Source of the DNA: GCA-2731375 sp964631725
Lineage (GTDB): Bacteria; Pseudomonadota; Alphaproteobacteria; GCA-2731375
Assembly (NCBI GenBank): GCA_964631725.1
Contig: CAZVYX010000023.1
Location: forward strand, 1-64,000
Direction: 5' to 3'
Length of the DNA stretch: 64,000 nucleotides
This document shows positions 33,581 through 42,430 of the stretch, one piece after another. Made by a program: the position numbers and the translations under genes. The notes under the pieces were generated by a model that had not been told where the DNA came from, did no database searches, and worked only from the letters and a program-made list of their open reading frames with translations. Within the stretch, counting starts at the first letter, position 1. Each line of letters opens with the position of its first letter.

Positions 33581-35173
33581 CTAACGGATAAAAACCTCAA
33601 CCCTGCGGTTCTTTGCTTCACCGCCGGGCATGAATTCAAAGTACAGCGGCTCCGCATCGCCCTTCGCCTGCACCACGATCTGTTCGGCTGCCACGCCGCT
33701 TCGGCGCAGTTCACCCGCGACCCTGTTGGCCCGGTCCAGGGAGACATTGAAATTGACCAGCTTGTGCTTGGCGTAATCCATATCTCCGGTACGCTGGCTG
33801 GCATGGCCGACGACGTAGATCGTTTTGCCTTGCTGGCGAACCTGACTGGCCAGTTGCCCCAACCGCGTCTTTTCCTGGCCGCTCAACCGAGTCGACCCGT
33901 GACGAAAGCGGATCAATACGGGCGCGCCGGGCAAGCGGCGCATGGCGCTGTTGCTCATCTGCGGAGATGCCATGGCGGGCGCCATGGCAGGCGCCATCGA
34001 ACCCACCTGAACGCCTTGATCAGTGCCGCTAAGCGAGGCATTGAAGGCCTGTTGCACGACGCCGGGCACCTTTGTCGGCCATTGCCCCGAAATGGGCGCG
34101 GCATTCGGGGCGTTGAAGACATTGCCCGGCTGGCGCACGACAGGGCTGCCCTGGGCCGCCAGGGAAGACGCAAAGGCCTGTTGCAATACGGTCTGATCCT
34201 GGCCAAGGCCCAAATTGACCTGCACCGAGGGTGAGTGCATGGCCACGGCCTGTGAAGGCGGCGGGATTAGTTTCGGCGCGGCAAGCGGCGTTGACGCGGC
34301 TGTGGCCGGAACCCGCGTGGCTGGCGCCACGGCGGCTGGAGGCTTCGGCAGCGCCGCCACGCCCGCCATCTGCCGGCGGCTGGCACTGGCGGCGGATCTC
34401 TGAACCACCTGCGGTATCGGCCGGCGCGAGACTTCCGCCACCGGCGCTGGCGGCGGCGGCAGGCTGCCCCGGCGCTGCACAATTGAAGGCACCCGTGTCA
34501 GGCCGCTTGAATTCGAGGCGGCGCCGGTAACCGGCTTGGGCGGCGCCGGCAATGACGGCAAGGCGGGCCGGGCCGCGGTCCCCTTGGTGGCGGGGATCGC
34601 CGCAAGTTGCTGTTTGCCAGAAGGTTTCTTCAACGCCGGCGCACTTGGCTTCACAACCGGTGCGCGCGGTTTCGCCACCGGCGCCGGTGCTGGTGCCGGT
34701 TTTGGCGGCGCAGCGGCCATGCGTTGATCGCCGGCACGCAAGTTTTGATCGGTATAACGCGCATTGTCGCGATCCGCGACCAGGCCTTTGGCCAATTTCT
34801 GCCGGCTTTCAGGTGTGCTGGCCGGCTTCGGCTTGGCGGGTGTTTCGCCCAACTTGGGAAATGGCTTGTCGGCACCAGGGGCCCTGGCCGCAGGCTTGGG
34901 CGCCGATGGCAGGTCGTCCACATCATCGTCGAACATATCGCCAAACCAATCGACCGGGTTGCCCCAATTGGTCGGATTGACCCAATCAGGCGGCTTGACC
35001 CATTCGGGCGCATCCGGCATTCGGGAACAGCCGGCCAAGGCCAGCGCCAGAGCCAATGCCGTAACGGACCGCGCGGTGCGCCCGATTTTTCGCGGCGCGC
35101 CCGGCGCCTGCGCGATTGCGGGAGCGATGCCTCGGGCGCGGCCCGCGCGTTCCTTCGCCATTAGTCCGTTCAT
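33581..35173 (-). CDS. OmpA-domain lipoprotein with long Pro/Ala-rich linker
   Basis: A 530-residue cell-envelope protein. ATG 35173 has a perfect AAGGAG eight bases upstream. A hydrophobic stretch ALALALALAGC gives a lipobox with Cys49; the basic N-terminal region before it is unusually long. From about 60 to 390 the chain is low-complexity, rich in Pro, Ala and Lys. The last about 120 residues (FRHGSTRLSGQEKTRLGQL, VVGHASQRTG, NRRVEVFIR) form an OmpA-like peptidoglycan-binding domain. It may tether the outer membrane to peptidoglycan across a wide periplasm. Confidence 0.82.
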   Translation of the reverse strand: MNGLMAKERAGRARGIAPAIAQAPGAPRKIGRTARSVTALALALALAGCSRMPDAPEWVKPPDWVNPTNWGNPVDWFGDMFDDDVDDLPSAPKPAARAPGADKPFPKLGETPAKPKPASTPESRQKLAKGLVADRDNARYTDQNLRAGDQRMAAAPPKPAPAPAPVAKPRAPVVKPSAPALKKPSGKQQLAAIPATKGTAARPALPSLPAPPKPVTGAASNSSGLTRVPSIVQRRGSLPPPPAPVAEVSRRPIPQVVQRSAASASRRQMAGVAALPKPPAAVAPATRVPATAASTPLAAPKLIPPPSQAVAMHSPSVQVNLGLGQDQTVLQQAFASSLAAQGSPVVRQPGNVFNAPNAAPISGQWPTKVPGVVQQAFNASLSGTDQGVQVGSMAPAMAPAMASPQMSNSAMRRLPGAPVLIRFRHGSTRLSGQEKTRLGQLASQVRQQGKTIYVVGHASQRTGDMDYAKHKLVNFNVSLDRANRVAGELRRSGVAAEQIVVQAKGDAEPLYFEFMPGGEAKNRRVEVFIR

Positions 35174-35352
35174 TGCGCATGCTCCTTATTACTGGCGATG
35201 ATCGGCTTTAACCCGCCGGCCGGTCAACTAGCACTATTGGCCATTGTTATAGTCTTCAGGTACCTTGCTAACAACCGCTTCTATGTTAAACGAATCACTT
35301 GGGCATTGTATGACCCAGCCTGAATTCGTCAAACCGAGGATCAAGAACCGTC

Positions 35353-37164
35353 ATGACCCAAGAAAGTGAAAATGGCACGACCGGAGCAGCCGACGGCCAG
35401 GCGGCTGAATTTTCCGCCAACATGATCAAGGTTGCCGAGCAATGCCAGACCCTGGTCGGCAATTTTCTGCAACAGCAGGCCACGGATGCGGGCCGTGGCG
35501 ATCCTGATCCGTTGAACATCGGCAACGCCTTCATGGAGCTGACGGCCCAGATGATGGCCGACCCGGCAAAAATGGTCGAGGCGCAGATGGGGTTGTGGCA
35601 GGACTATATGAACCTGTGGCAGAATGCCGCCAAGGGCATGCTTGGCGAAGACGCGAAACCGGTGATTGCGCCCGAAAAAGGCGACAAGAGGTTTCGCGGC
35701 GAGGAGTGGGAAAGCAATCAGATTTTCGACTTTATCAAGCAGTCGTATCTGCTGACCTCGCGCTGGATGCAGAATACGGTGCGTGAGGTGGACGGCCTGG
35801 ACGAGGCCACGGCCCGCAAGGTGGACTTCTACACGCAGCAGTTTATCGATGCCATGGCGCCGACCAACTTCGTCGCCACCAACCCGGAGGTCCTGCGCGA
35901 AACCATCGAGAGCAAGGGCGAGAACCTGGTGCGGGGCCTCTCCAACATGCTGGACGATCTGGAGCGGGGCAAGGGCAAGCTGGCGATCAAGATGACCGAC
36001 CTTGATGCCTTCAAGGTGGGGGAAAACATCGCCGTCAGCCCTGGTAAGGTGGTCTGGCAAAGCGATCTGATCCAGTTGCTTCAGTACGAACCAACGACCG
36101 AACAGGTCCATAAACGGCCGCTGCTGATCGTGCCGCCCTGGATCAACAAGTTCTACATCCTGGACCTGAAGCCGCAGAATTCCTTCATCAAATGGGCCGT
36201 CGAGCAGGGCCTGACCGTTTTTGTCATCTCCTGGGTCAATCCGGACCAGGCCTTGGCCGAAAAAACCTTCGAAGACTACATGTTCGAAGGCATCTATTCG
36301 GCCCTGGACGGGGTCAAGGCGGCCTGCGGCGAGGAAGATGCCAATATTATCGGCTATTGCCTGGGCGGCACCCTAACCGGCGCGACCCTGGCCCATATGG
36401 CCGCCAATAACGACGAACGGGTCAAATCGGCGACCTTTTTTACTTCCCTGGTGGATTTCCAGGAGGCCGGCGAACTGTCGGTCTTCATCGATGACGCGCA
36501 GGTCGATCAGTTGGAACAGAAAATGGAGGAACAGGGCGGCATTCTGGACGGCGCGGCCATGGCCACGACCTTCAATATGCTGCGTTCCAACGACCTGATC
36601 TGGTCCTTCGTCATCAACAACTATCTGATGGGCAAGGACCCGTTCCCGTTTGATCTGTTGTATTGGAATTCCGACTCGACCCGCATGCCGGCGAAAATGC
36701 ACAGCTTCTACCTGCGCAAAATGTACATGGAGAACCTGCTCTCCCAACCGGGCGGCATCGAACTGGGCGGCTGTCCCATCGACCTGAGCAAGGTGAATAT
36801 TCCCGTGCACATCGTCTCCACCAAGGAAGACCATATCGCGCCGTGGAAGGGCACCTATGTGGCCACGCAACTGTATAGCGGCAAGACCACCTTCACCCTG
36901 GCCGGATCGGGCCACATCGCGGGCATCGTCAATCCGCCCAGCGCCCAAAAATATGGCTATTGGAGCAATTCGGAAAATCCGGCGACACCGGACGAATGGT
37001 TTGCCGGCGCCACCCAGCACGAGGGTTCCTGGTGGCCGCAGTGGGGCGAATGGGTCGCCAAGCATTCCGGCCGCAAGGTAAAGGCGCGGCAGCCGGGCAG
37101 CAAGGACGCTCCGGTGCTGGAGGACGCGCCCGGCAGCTATGTCCTGGTGCGCTCGGACGGATAG
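35353..37164 (+). CDS. phaC: Class I poly(3-hydroxyalkanoate) synthase
   Basis: A 603-residue PHA synthase polymerising 3-hydroxyacyl-CoA into storage granules. The lipase-like box is GYCLGGT with the nucleophile Cys336; the acid is in STKEDHIAPW and the His in GSGHIAGIVNPP. Length and the absence of a small PhaE-type partner fit class I. A crotonase gene follows 20 bases later. No phaA, phaB or phasin gene is nearby. Confidence 0.95.
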   Translation: MTQESENGTTGAADGQAAEFSANMIKVAEQCQTLVGNFLQQQATDAGRGDPDPLNIGNAFMELTAQMMADPAKMVEAQMGLWQDYMNLWQNAAKGMLGEDAKPVIAPEKGDKRFRGEEWESNQIFDFIKQSYLLTSRWMQNTVREVDGLDEATARKVDFYTQQFIDAMAPTNFVATNPEVLRETIESKGENLVRGLSNMLDDLERGKGKLAIKMTDLDAFKVGENIAVSPGKVVWQSDLIQLLQYEPTTEQVHKRPLLIVPPWINKFYILDLKPQNSFIKWAVEQGLTVFVISWVNPDQALAEKTFEDYMFEGIYSALDGVKAACGEEDANIIGYCLGGTLTGATLAHMAANNDERVKSATFFTSLVDFQEAGELSVFIDDAQVDQLEQKMEEQGGILDGAAMATTFNMLRSNDLIWSFVINNYLMGKDPFPFDLLYWNSDSTRMPAKMHSFYLRKMYMENLLSQPGGIELGGCPIDLSKVNIPVHIVSTKEDHIAPWKGTYVATQLYSGKTTFTLAGSGHIAGIVNPPSAQKYGYWSNSENPATPDEWFAGATQHEGSWWPQWGEWVAKHSGRKVKARQPGSKDAPVLEDAPGSYVLVRSDG

Positions 37165-37184
37165 GAAGGAGTTTGGTTTTTCAA

Positions 37185-37955
37185 ATGTCTGAAGTCGTCG
37201 TAGTCGAGCGCGTGGGCGAAACCGCCATATTGCGCTTTAACCGCCCCGATAACCTGAACGCGATTTCTCTGGCCCTGGCCAAGGGCGTCGCCGCCACGCT
37301 GATCGAACTGGACAGCGACGACACGGTAAAAGGCATCGTCCTGACCGGCGCCGGCGAACGGGCCTTTTGCGCCGGCGTCGATCTGTTCGAGGCGCGCGGC
37401 ATGCAGGTCGCCGATATCGAGCATTGGTTCGGCACCGCTTGCAATATCTACAAACAGATCCTGCTGACCAACAAGCCGGTCATCGCCGCCATCAACGGCA
37501 TCGCGGCAGGCGGCGGCTTTCAAATCGCCATGGTCTCGGACCTGCGCGTCGCCCACCTAGGCGCCCGCATGGGCCAGCCGGAAATCAACGCCGCCATTCC
37601 CTCGATCATGGGCTCGTATTGGATGTCACTGCATCTGGGCTGGTCGAAGAACCAGGAATTGTCCATGACCGGCCGCCTGATGGCGGCGGATGAGGCCCAG
37701 GATCTTGGCCTGATCAACTACATGGTGGAGCAAGATCAGGTTGTCGCCAAGGCCTGCGAAGTAGCGGAAACCCTGGCCGCCAAGCCCGCCGTCGCCTGGG
37801 CCCGGACCAAGGCGCGGTTCCGCGAGATCGCCCTGGCCGGCTTCGACGAAGCCTTCCGCGCCGGCGTCTTGGGCCAGCAGGAATCCTATGCCAAGGGCGA
37901 GGCCCAGGCGGTCATCGAAGCCTTCCTGGCAAGTCGGGGCGGCGGCAAGGCCTGA
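37185..37955 (+). CDS. Enoyl-CoA hydratase/isomerase downstream of phaC
   Basis: A 256-residue crotonase-family protein. ATG 37185 is preceded by AGGAAGGAG about 14 bases upstream. AAINGIAAGGGFQIAMVSDLRV is the oxyanion-hole helix, and GQPEINAAIPSIMG holds the usual catalytic Glu. The tight link to phaC suggests that it feeds or tunes 3-hydroxyacyl-CoA supply, though (S)-specific crotonases make the opposite stereoisomer to the PHA monomer, so another role is possible. Confidence 0.88.
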   Translation: MSEVVVVERVGETAILRFNRPDNLNAISLALAKGVAATLIELDSDDTVKGIVLTGAGERAFCAGVDLFEARGMQVADIEHWFGTACNIYKQILLTNKPVIAAINGIAAGGGFQIAMVSDLRVAHLGARMGQPEINAAIPSIMGSYWMSLHLGWSKNQELSMTGRLMAADEAQDLGLINYMVEQDQVVAKACEVAETLAAKPAVAWARTKARFREIALAGFDEAFRAGVLGQQESYAKGEAQAVIEAFLASRGGGKA

Positions 37956-37965
37956 CGGCAGGCGA

Positions 37966-38514
37966 TCACTCCGGCGCGCTGCTCCCCAGGTCGATGTAGG
38001 CATGCGCATGCGCTAATGGCGCCGGTTCATCGGTCTTGTCATTTGTCCGAGGCGTCTCGCCGTATACGTCCGCCGCCGCGAAGAGTTTCATCGGTTCATG
38101 CGATACTGCTGGCGCCACTGGCAGAATCAAGGACTTGAACTGCGTGGCAAGACCGCTGCGCCTGACAATGTTGATATCGCCCAGGCCACCACATGGTGTT
38201 GATGTCAATTTCCAAAGGCGTCTAATTCGGGTCGGCCGCTCGCCCTCCGGCAACATCTCAATGTAGTTCTGGCCAGTCAGATCCCGGCTCGCCAATGCCC
38301 CATGGCAGCCTGCGAACAGACGAAAGACAACACGTTCGGGCGAGAATGCATCGTACACGTTTACGTGCCCAAGCGCCGCGCCAAGGTGCTCGGCAATAAC
38401 CTCATCTGAAGACGGCAGCAATTTCTCCCCGCGCCACCGCTGCCACGCTTCGAGCAAGGCAAAACAATGCGGGGCTTCATCTAGAAGCCCGGCGCACTCG
38501 GTCAGGTTAATCAT
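37966..38514 (-). CDS. PAS-domain protein (PAS_5/DUF1488-like group)
   Basis: A 182-residue cytoplasmic protein with one PAS-like domain around residues 45-150 (FRLFAGCHGALASRDLTGQNYIEM, LPVAPAVSHEP). No kinase, cyclase or DNA-binding domain is attached. ATG 38514 is preferred; TTG 38517 is immediately upstream. It is convergent with the crotonase gene, 10 bases apart. Single-domain PAS proteins of this type are common in alphaproteobacteria and mostly uncharacterised. Confidence 0.65.
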   Translation of the reverse strand: MINLTECAGLLDEAPHCFALLEAWQRWRGEKLLPSSDEVIAEHLGAALGHVNVYDAFSPERVVFRLFAGCHGALASRDLTGQNYIEMLPEGERPTRIRRLWKLTSTPCGGLGDINIVRRSGLATQFKSLILPVAPAVSHEPMKLFAAADVYGETPRTNDKTDEPAPLAHAHAYIDLGSSAPE

Positions 38515-38699
38515 CAATGGTCCCCAAAGCGATGAAGAAAAACAAACTTACCACGATATTTCGGCGAACCGACCTCAAATTGATCAAACGATAAACCGCA
38601 CCTGAGATTCACTTACCTCCATGCCAATGGCAAATCTCAAGACTTGATGGCGATGCCGGTTAACCGAATGGTATGATGAGCTGAAAAGGGAGAAAGAAC
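38515..38699. other. Divergent intergenic region with nested inverted repeat
   Basis: Between the divergent PAS and allA genes, TGAGATT (38603-38609) and AATCTCA (38633-38639) are inverted copies, with CCAT/ATGG pairing inside. The sequence is more AT-rich than neighbouring genes. It may hold the promoters and an operator; no known factor is recognised. Confidence 0.35.
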
Positions 38700-39182
38700 A
38701 TGCGTGAACTTACCGCCGAACCGATTGAAGAGACCACATTTGCGCCGTATGGGCAGCTCCTATCCGATCCCGGGTCCGGCAACCGCAGCGACTATGCGGC
38801 GCAGGTGAGCAACGGCCGGCCCGGCATTGACATCAATCTCGCCGTGGTGCGCGCCATGCCGCCTGAAAAACTCCCCATCCAGGTGACGAAGATGGAGCGG
38901 CATCCCCTGTCATCCCAGGCATTCCTGCCCCTGGATTGCGACCGCTACCTGGTAATCGCGGCGCTGCCGCAAGGCAAGGACGGCCCGCCGGACCTCTCGA
39001 CATTGCGTGCCTTCATCGCGCCGGGACAGGCTGGCATAAACTACAACGCGGGCACCTGGCACTATCCACTGACAAGTTTCGACCGCCCATCGACGTTCGG
39101 TCTGCTGATGTACATGGACGGCGGACCTGGGGATGAGGATTGGCATACCTTGGAAGAACCGTTCCTTGTCGGCATCACATAG
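38700..39182 (+). CDS. allA: Ureidoglycolate lyase
   Basis: A 160-residue AllA-type enzyme that splits ureidoglycolate into glyoxylate and urea in purine/allantoin catabolism. MERHPLSSQAFLPLD and LRAFIAPGQAGINYNAGTWHYPL are the family blocks with His residues. GGGAGAAAG precedes the ATG. No other allantoin-pathway gene is nearby, so the enzyme may act in a different pathway or its partners are elsewhere. A short spacer leads to hpaD on the same strand. Confidence 0.88.
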   Translation: MRELTAEPIEETTFAPYGQLLSDPGSGNRSDYAAQVSNGRPGIDINLAVVRAMPPEKLPIQVTKMERHPLSSQAFLPLDCDRYLVIAALPQGKDGPPDLSTLRAFIAPGQAGINYNAGTWHYPLTSFDRPSTFGLLMYMDGGPGDEDWHTLEEPFLVGIT

Positions 39183-39253
39183 TACAACGGCTGCGTGATG
39201 CGATTGCGTGCGCCGGGTCGCAAAAAAAGACTTGAATGAAGAGGAAATTGAAA

Positions 39254-40105
39254 ATGGGCGAGTTGGTATTGGCTGCAAAAGTAACACACGTCCCCACCAT
39301 GTTGCTGTCCGAGCAACCCGGCCCACTGGAGGGCCGGCGCCAAGCCGCCATCGAGGGGCACCGGGAGATTGGCCGCCGGGCCCGGGCCGCCGGCGCCGAC
39401 ACGGCGATTGTCCTCGATACCCATTGGCTGGTGAATGCGGCCTATCACATCAATTCGAACCGGCATTTCAAGGGCACCTACACCAGCCATGAATTCCCGC
39501 ATTTCATCCAAAATCTGGAGTATGAGTACGAAGGCAATCCGGCGCTCGGCGATTTAATCGCGGAAAAGGCCCAGGCCAAGGGTGTCGATACCTTCTCGCA
39601 CCAGGTTGAAACCCTGGACCTGGAATACGGCACCCTTATCCCGCTGCACTACCAGGACCCGGAGGCAAAATTCAAAGTCATCTCGGTCGCCGCCTGGTGT
39701 ACGGTTCACAGCCTTGAGGCCTCGCGGAAGCTGGGCGAAGCCATCCGGGAAGCGATCACCGACAGCGAGAGCAAGGTTGCGCTGCTGGCGTCGGGGTCTC
39801 TGTCCCACCGCATCTGGGACAACGAACTTTATGCCGCCAATAACGGCACTTTTACGATATCCAGCGAGTTCAACCGCCAGGCCGATTTGCGTGTCCTGGA
39901 ACTCTGGCAACAGGGTGACTTCGCGACATTCCTGAAAATGCTGCCCGAATACGCCCGCCATTGCTCCGGCGAAGGCGGCATGCACGACACGGCCATGTTG
40001 CTGGGCGCCCTTGGCTGGGATGACTACGCCAATGGCGTTGATATCGTCACCGAATATTTCCCCAGCTCGGGCACCGGCCAGGTCGTCGCGGATTTCCCCC
40101 TTTGA
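39254..40105 (+). CDS. hpaD: 3,4-dihydroxyphenylacetate 2,3-dioxygenase
   Basis: A 283-residue class III extradiol ring-cleavage dioxygenase (LigB superfamily) closely resembling enterobacterial HpaD: LAAKVTHVPTMLLSEQPG, DTHWLVNAAYHIN, ASGSLSHRIWD, and the C-terminal PSSGTGQV. Conserved His and Glu residues bind Fe(II). It opens homoprotocatechuate in 4-hydroxyphenylacetate breakdown. ATG 39254 has GAGGAAAT upstream. None of hpaE, F, G, H or I is in the window, which is unusual for this gene. Confidence 0.9.
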   Translation: MGELVLAAKVTHVPTMLLSEQPGPLEGRRQAAIEGHREIGRRARAAGADTAIVLDTHWLVNAAYHINSNRHFKGTYTSHEFPHFIQNLEYEYEGNPALGDLIAEKAQAKGVDTFSHQVETLDLEYGTLIPLHYQDPEAKFKVISVAAWCTVHSLEASRKLGEAIREAITDSESKVALLASGSLSHRIWDNELYAANNGTFTISSEFNRQADLRVLELWQQGDFATFLKMLPEYARHCSGEGGMHDTAMLLGALGWDDYANGVDIVTEYFPSSGTGQVVADFPL

Positions 40106-40357
40106 GCGGGCCTTTCAGGTCCGGAGCCGGACGAAGACAGCTTTAGAGCATCGGTTCGAACGATCCGGCAGCGATTGAAAATGGACCACATCGAGATTCA
40201 TTTCGTCGGATGGTATTGTGGACTTCAACAGTGGGAGGTCGTGCGGTCATGGCGGCCCGGTACCTGCACCACCACATCGTGCCAGACTCGGACATTCGGC
40301 CAGGCTAGATTTCCCTTGCAGTCGAGTTAAGATGTCCTTCGGAAGGGGAGCGTTTCG
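40106..40357. other. Intergenic region, 252 bases
   Basis: No gene is supported here. A half element TTTAGAGCATCGG near 40141 resembles one arm of the TAGAGCA palindromes but has no partner arm. The strong ribosome binding site GGAAGGGGAG (about 40340-40349) serves the TTG start of the cyclase gene. Confidence 0.4.
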
Positions 40358-42154
40358 TTGCAAAGCGAGGATAGGAGGCTGGCGGCTATCGTTGTCGCCG
40401 ATGTAGCCGGCTTTAGCCGTCTGGTTGGCCTGGACGAGGAAGGCACGCTCGCTGCCTTTCGTTCCCATCGCGCCGAGCTGATCATGCCGTTGCTGGAAGG
40501 ACATAGAGGCCGCATCGCCAATACCGCCGGGGACAGCTTTTTGCTGGAGTTCCCTAGTGCGGTGGAAGCCGTCCGTTGTGCCATGGCAATGCAAAAGGGC
40601 CTGTTTGAAAGAAATCAAGGTATCGACGAGGAACGCCGGATTCGCCTACGGATCGGCATAAATGTCGGCGACGTCATCGCCGAGGACGACGACTTGCTGG
40701 GCGATGGTGTTAATGTCGCGGCCCGACTCGAAAATTTGGCCGAGCCGGGTGGCATCTGCATCTCGCGCAGTACAAGGGATCAGGTCCGCGACAGGCTGGA
40801 GATCGATTTCGAAGACCTGGGCGAAGTTGAGGTCAAGAACATCGTCCGGCCGGTGCGCGTATTCAGTATCAAGTTTGAGGGCGGAGCGCAGAGGCAAAAC
40901 TCCCTGCTGGCCGAGGTCGAAAGCGCGTCGCCTGAACGCATGGCACTGCCTTTGCCAAGTCGGCCGTCGGTCGCGGTGATGCCATTCGATAACGTTAACG
41001 CGGACGAAAATCAGATAACCCTGATCAAGGGGCTGACAGGCGACATCATTTTTGCTTTGTCGCGGTTGACCGAGCTTTTCGTCATTGACCAGATGTCGAC
41101 AGAAACCTACGCCGGTCAGGCCGTCGCAGCCCGGCAGGCAGCGGAAGATCTGGGCGTACGCTACATCGTCAAGGGCGGCTTGGAGCGCGGCGGTGACCGT
41201 CTACGGGTCACCGTGCAGTTGCTCGACGCACTGGCGGGCGAGCACGTCTGGTCGGAACGTTACGACCGGACTGTCAAAGACCTTTTTGCCGTTCGCGACG
41301 ACATCACCCGCCGCATAGTTGCAGCCATCGGCATACAGATTGGTTCAGGCCCGCAGAGCATGCTTGAGGAAGATCAGGACGTTGATTTGGAGGCTTGGTT
41401 GTTGATGCGGGAAGCCTCCGAATTTGCCAATGAACCCTCACCAGACAACCTGCGCCGCGCCCGAGTGGCCATGGAGCGGGTGGTGAAACTGGAGCCGGAC
41501 CTGGTTGATGTTCATGTCTGGCTCTCGGTTATAAATCGACTGGAAGTGCAGAGTGGAAGTAGTGAAAACCCTGAAGCGGGCATGCGGATAGCGTGGGAAG
41601 AGGCGCGGAAAGCGGAAAAGTTGGGGCCCGACCATCCCGGCACCCAAGCAGCGTTGTGCAATTTGTACGTCATGGATGGCGACTACGAAAAAGGCATTGC
41701 CGCCATCAAGCGCGCTGTCGAACTGGCTCCAAACAGTGCCCCGATCGTAGGTACGGGCACCTTGACCTATTTTTACGCTGGCGACTATGGCGCGGCAGTA
41801 AAGCATGGCAAGATTTCAATGCGCTTGATGCCACGTAGCCATTTGCACTGGGTGATTTATCATACTGCCATGGCGCTGCAGATGCTGGGCGAAGCGGTAG
41901 AGGCGGAAACGTTGTACCGGAAGGTCCTGATGACCGAACCAGATACCCATTGGCAAGGCTGGGTTCATCTACAGATGGCGCTGATCGAAGCGGCGCGCGG
42001 CGATAATGTCAAAGCACATGGTCACCTCGCAGACGCCTTAGTGGCCGCGCCGTACCTCTCACAATCGATGTTGCGAAGTACAATGCCGATGCGGGATCAA
42101 ACAGCGTTAGACCCCTGGCTCGATACCCTCGACCGGCTGGGCCTGCCGAAATAG
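40358..42154 (+). CDS. Class III adenylate/guanylate cyclase with TolB-like and TPR domains
   Basis: A 598-residue protein. Residues 1-170 form a class III cyclase domain: IVVADVAGFSRLVG with the metal Asp, TAGDSFLLEF with the second Asp, and RIGINVGDV. A TolB-like/alpha-beta domain follows (VAVMPFDNVNADEN, AEDLGVRYIVKGGLE), then TPR repeats to the C-terminus. It probably makes a cyclic nucleotide and senses through its repeats. The start is TTG at 40358, supported by GGAAGGGGAG upstream and by the alignment beginning at SEDRRLAAIVVAD; no ATG fits. No response element is visible nearby. Confidence 0.87.
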   Translation: MQSEDRRLAAIVVADVAGFSRLVGLDEEGTLAAFRSHRAELIMPLLEGHRGRIANTAGDSFLLEFPSAVEAVRCAMAMQKGLFERNQGIDEERRIRLRIGINVGDVIAEDDDLLGDGVNVAARLENLAEPGGICISRSTRDQVRDRLEIDFEDLGEVEVKNIVRPVRVFSIKFEGGAQRQNSLLAEVESASPERMALPLPSRPSVAVMPFDNVNADENQITLIKGLTGDIIFALSRLTELFVIDQMSTETYAGQAVAARQAAEDLGVRYIVKGGLERGGDRLRVTVQLLDALAGEHVWSERYDRTVKDLFAVRDDITRRIVAAIGIQIGSGPQSMLEEDQDVDLEAWLLMREASEFANEPSPDNLRRARVAMERVVKLEPDLVDVHVWLSVINRLEVQSGSSENPEAGMRIAWEEARKAEKLGPDHPGTQAALCNLYVMDGDYEKGIAAIKRAVELAPNSAPIVGTGTLTYFYAGDYGAAVKHGKISMRLMPRSHLHWVIYHTAMALQMLGEAVEAETLYRKVLMTEPDTHWQGWVHLQMALIEAARGDNVKAHGHLADALVAAPYLSQSMLRSTMPMRDQTALDPWLDTLDRLGLPK

Positions 42155-42259
42155 GCGGCGGTCTTTGCTGTCATGCGTTGCTCGAGTTGGATCGAACTGC
42201 GGCATCCATCCACCGAACGATCTTGTCTGCCCCGAATGTCCCGACCTATACTGCCTACG

Positions 42260-42318
42260 GGTTTTGATCGGAATATTCAAAACCGGGCCAATCTCTAACT
42301 TGGTGGCTGGGCCAATCT
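42260..42318. promoter_or_regulatory. Inverted repeat plus direct repeat before the FAD-IlvD-GMC operon
   Basis: GGTTTTGA (42260-42267) and TCAAAACC (42277-42284) are inverted copies 9 bases apart. GGGCCAATCT follows at 42285-42294 and again at 42309-42318, 24 bases apart. The group lies about 110-170 bases upstream of the operon start at 42431 and could be a regulator binding region. The rest of the 276-base gap (42155-42430) shows no coding signal. Confidence 0.45.
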
Positions 42319-42430
42319 AAGAGGACAGGCCGGGTTCGCCATCGAGTTCTATTGCCGGGTGATTTGGCTATTCGTAGAACGGCGGGCTTCGCTCTCTTCC
42401 CGCGGCGTAAGAACAGTTAAGCGGAAAGAA

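Noticed and set aside
38573..38588. TTGATCAA as an FNR box before the PAS gene
   Set aside because: The two half-sites abut without the required four-base spacer.
40218..40406. Small open frame before the cyclase gene
   Set aside because: It overlaps the well-supported TTG start of the cyclase and has no coding features.
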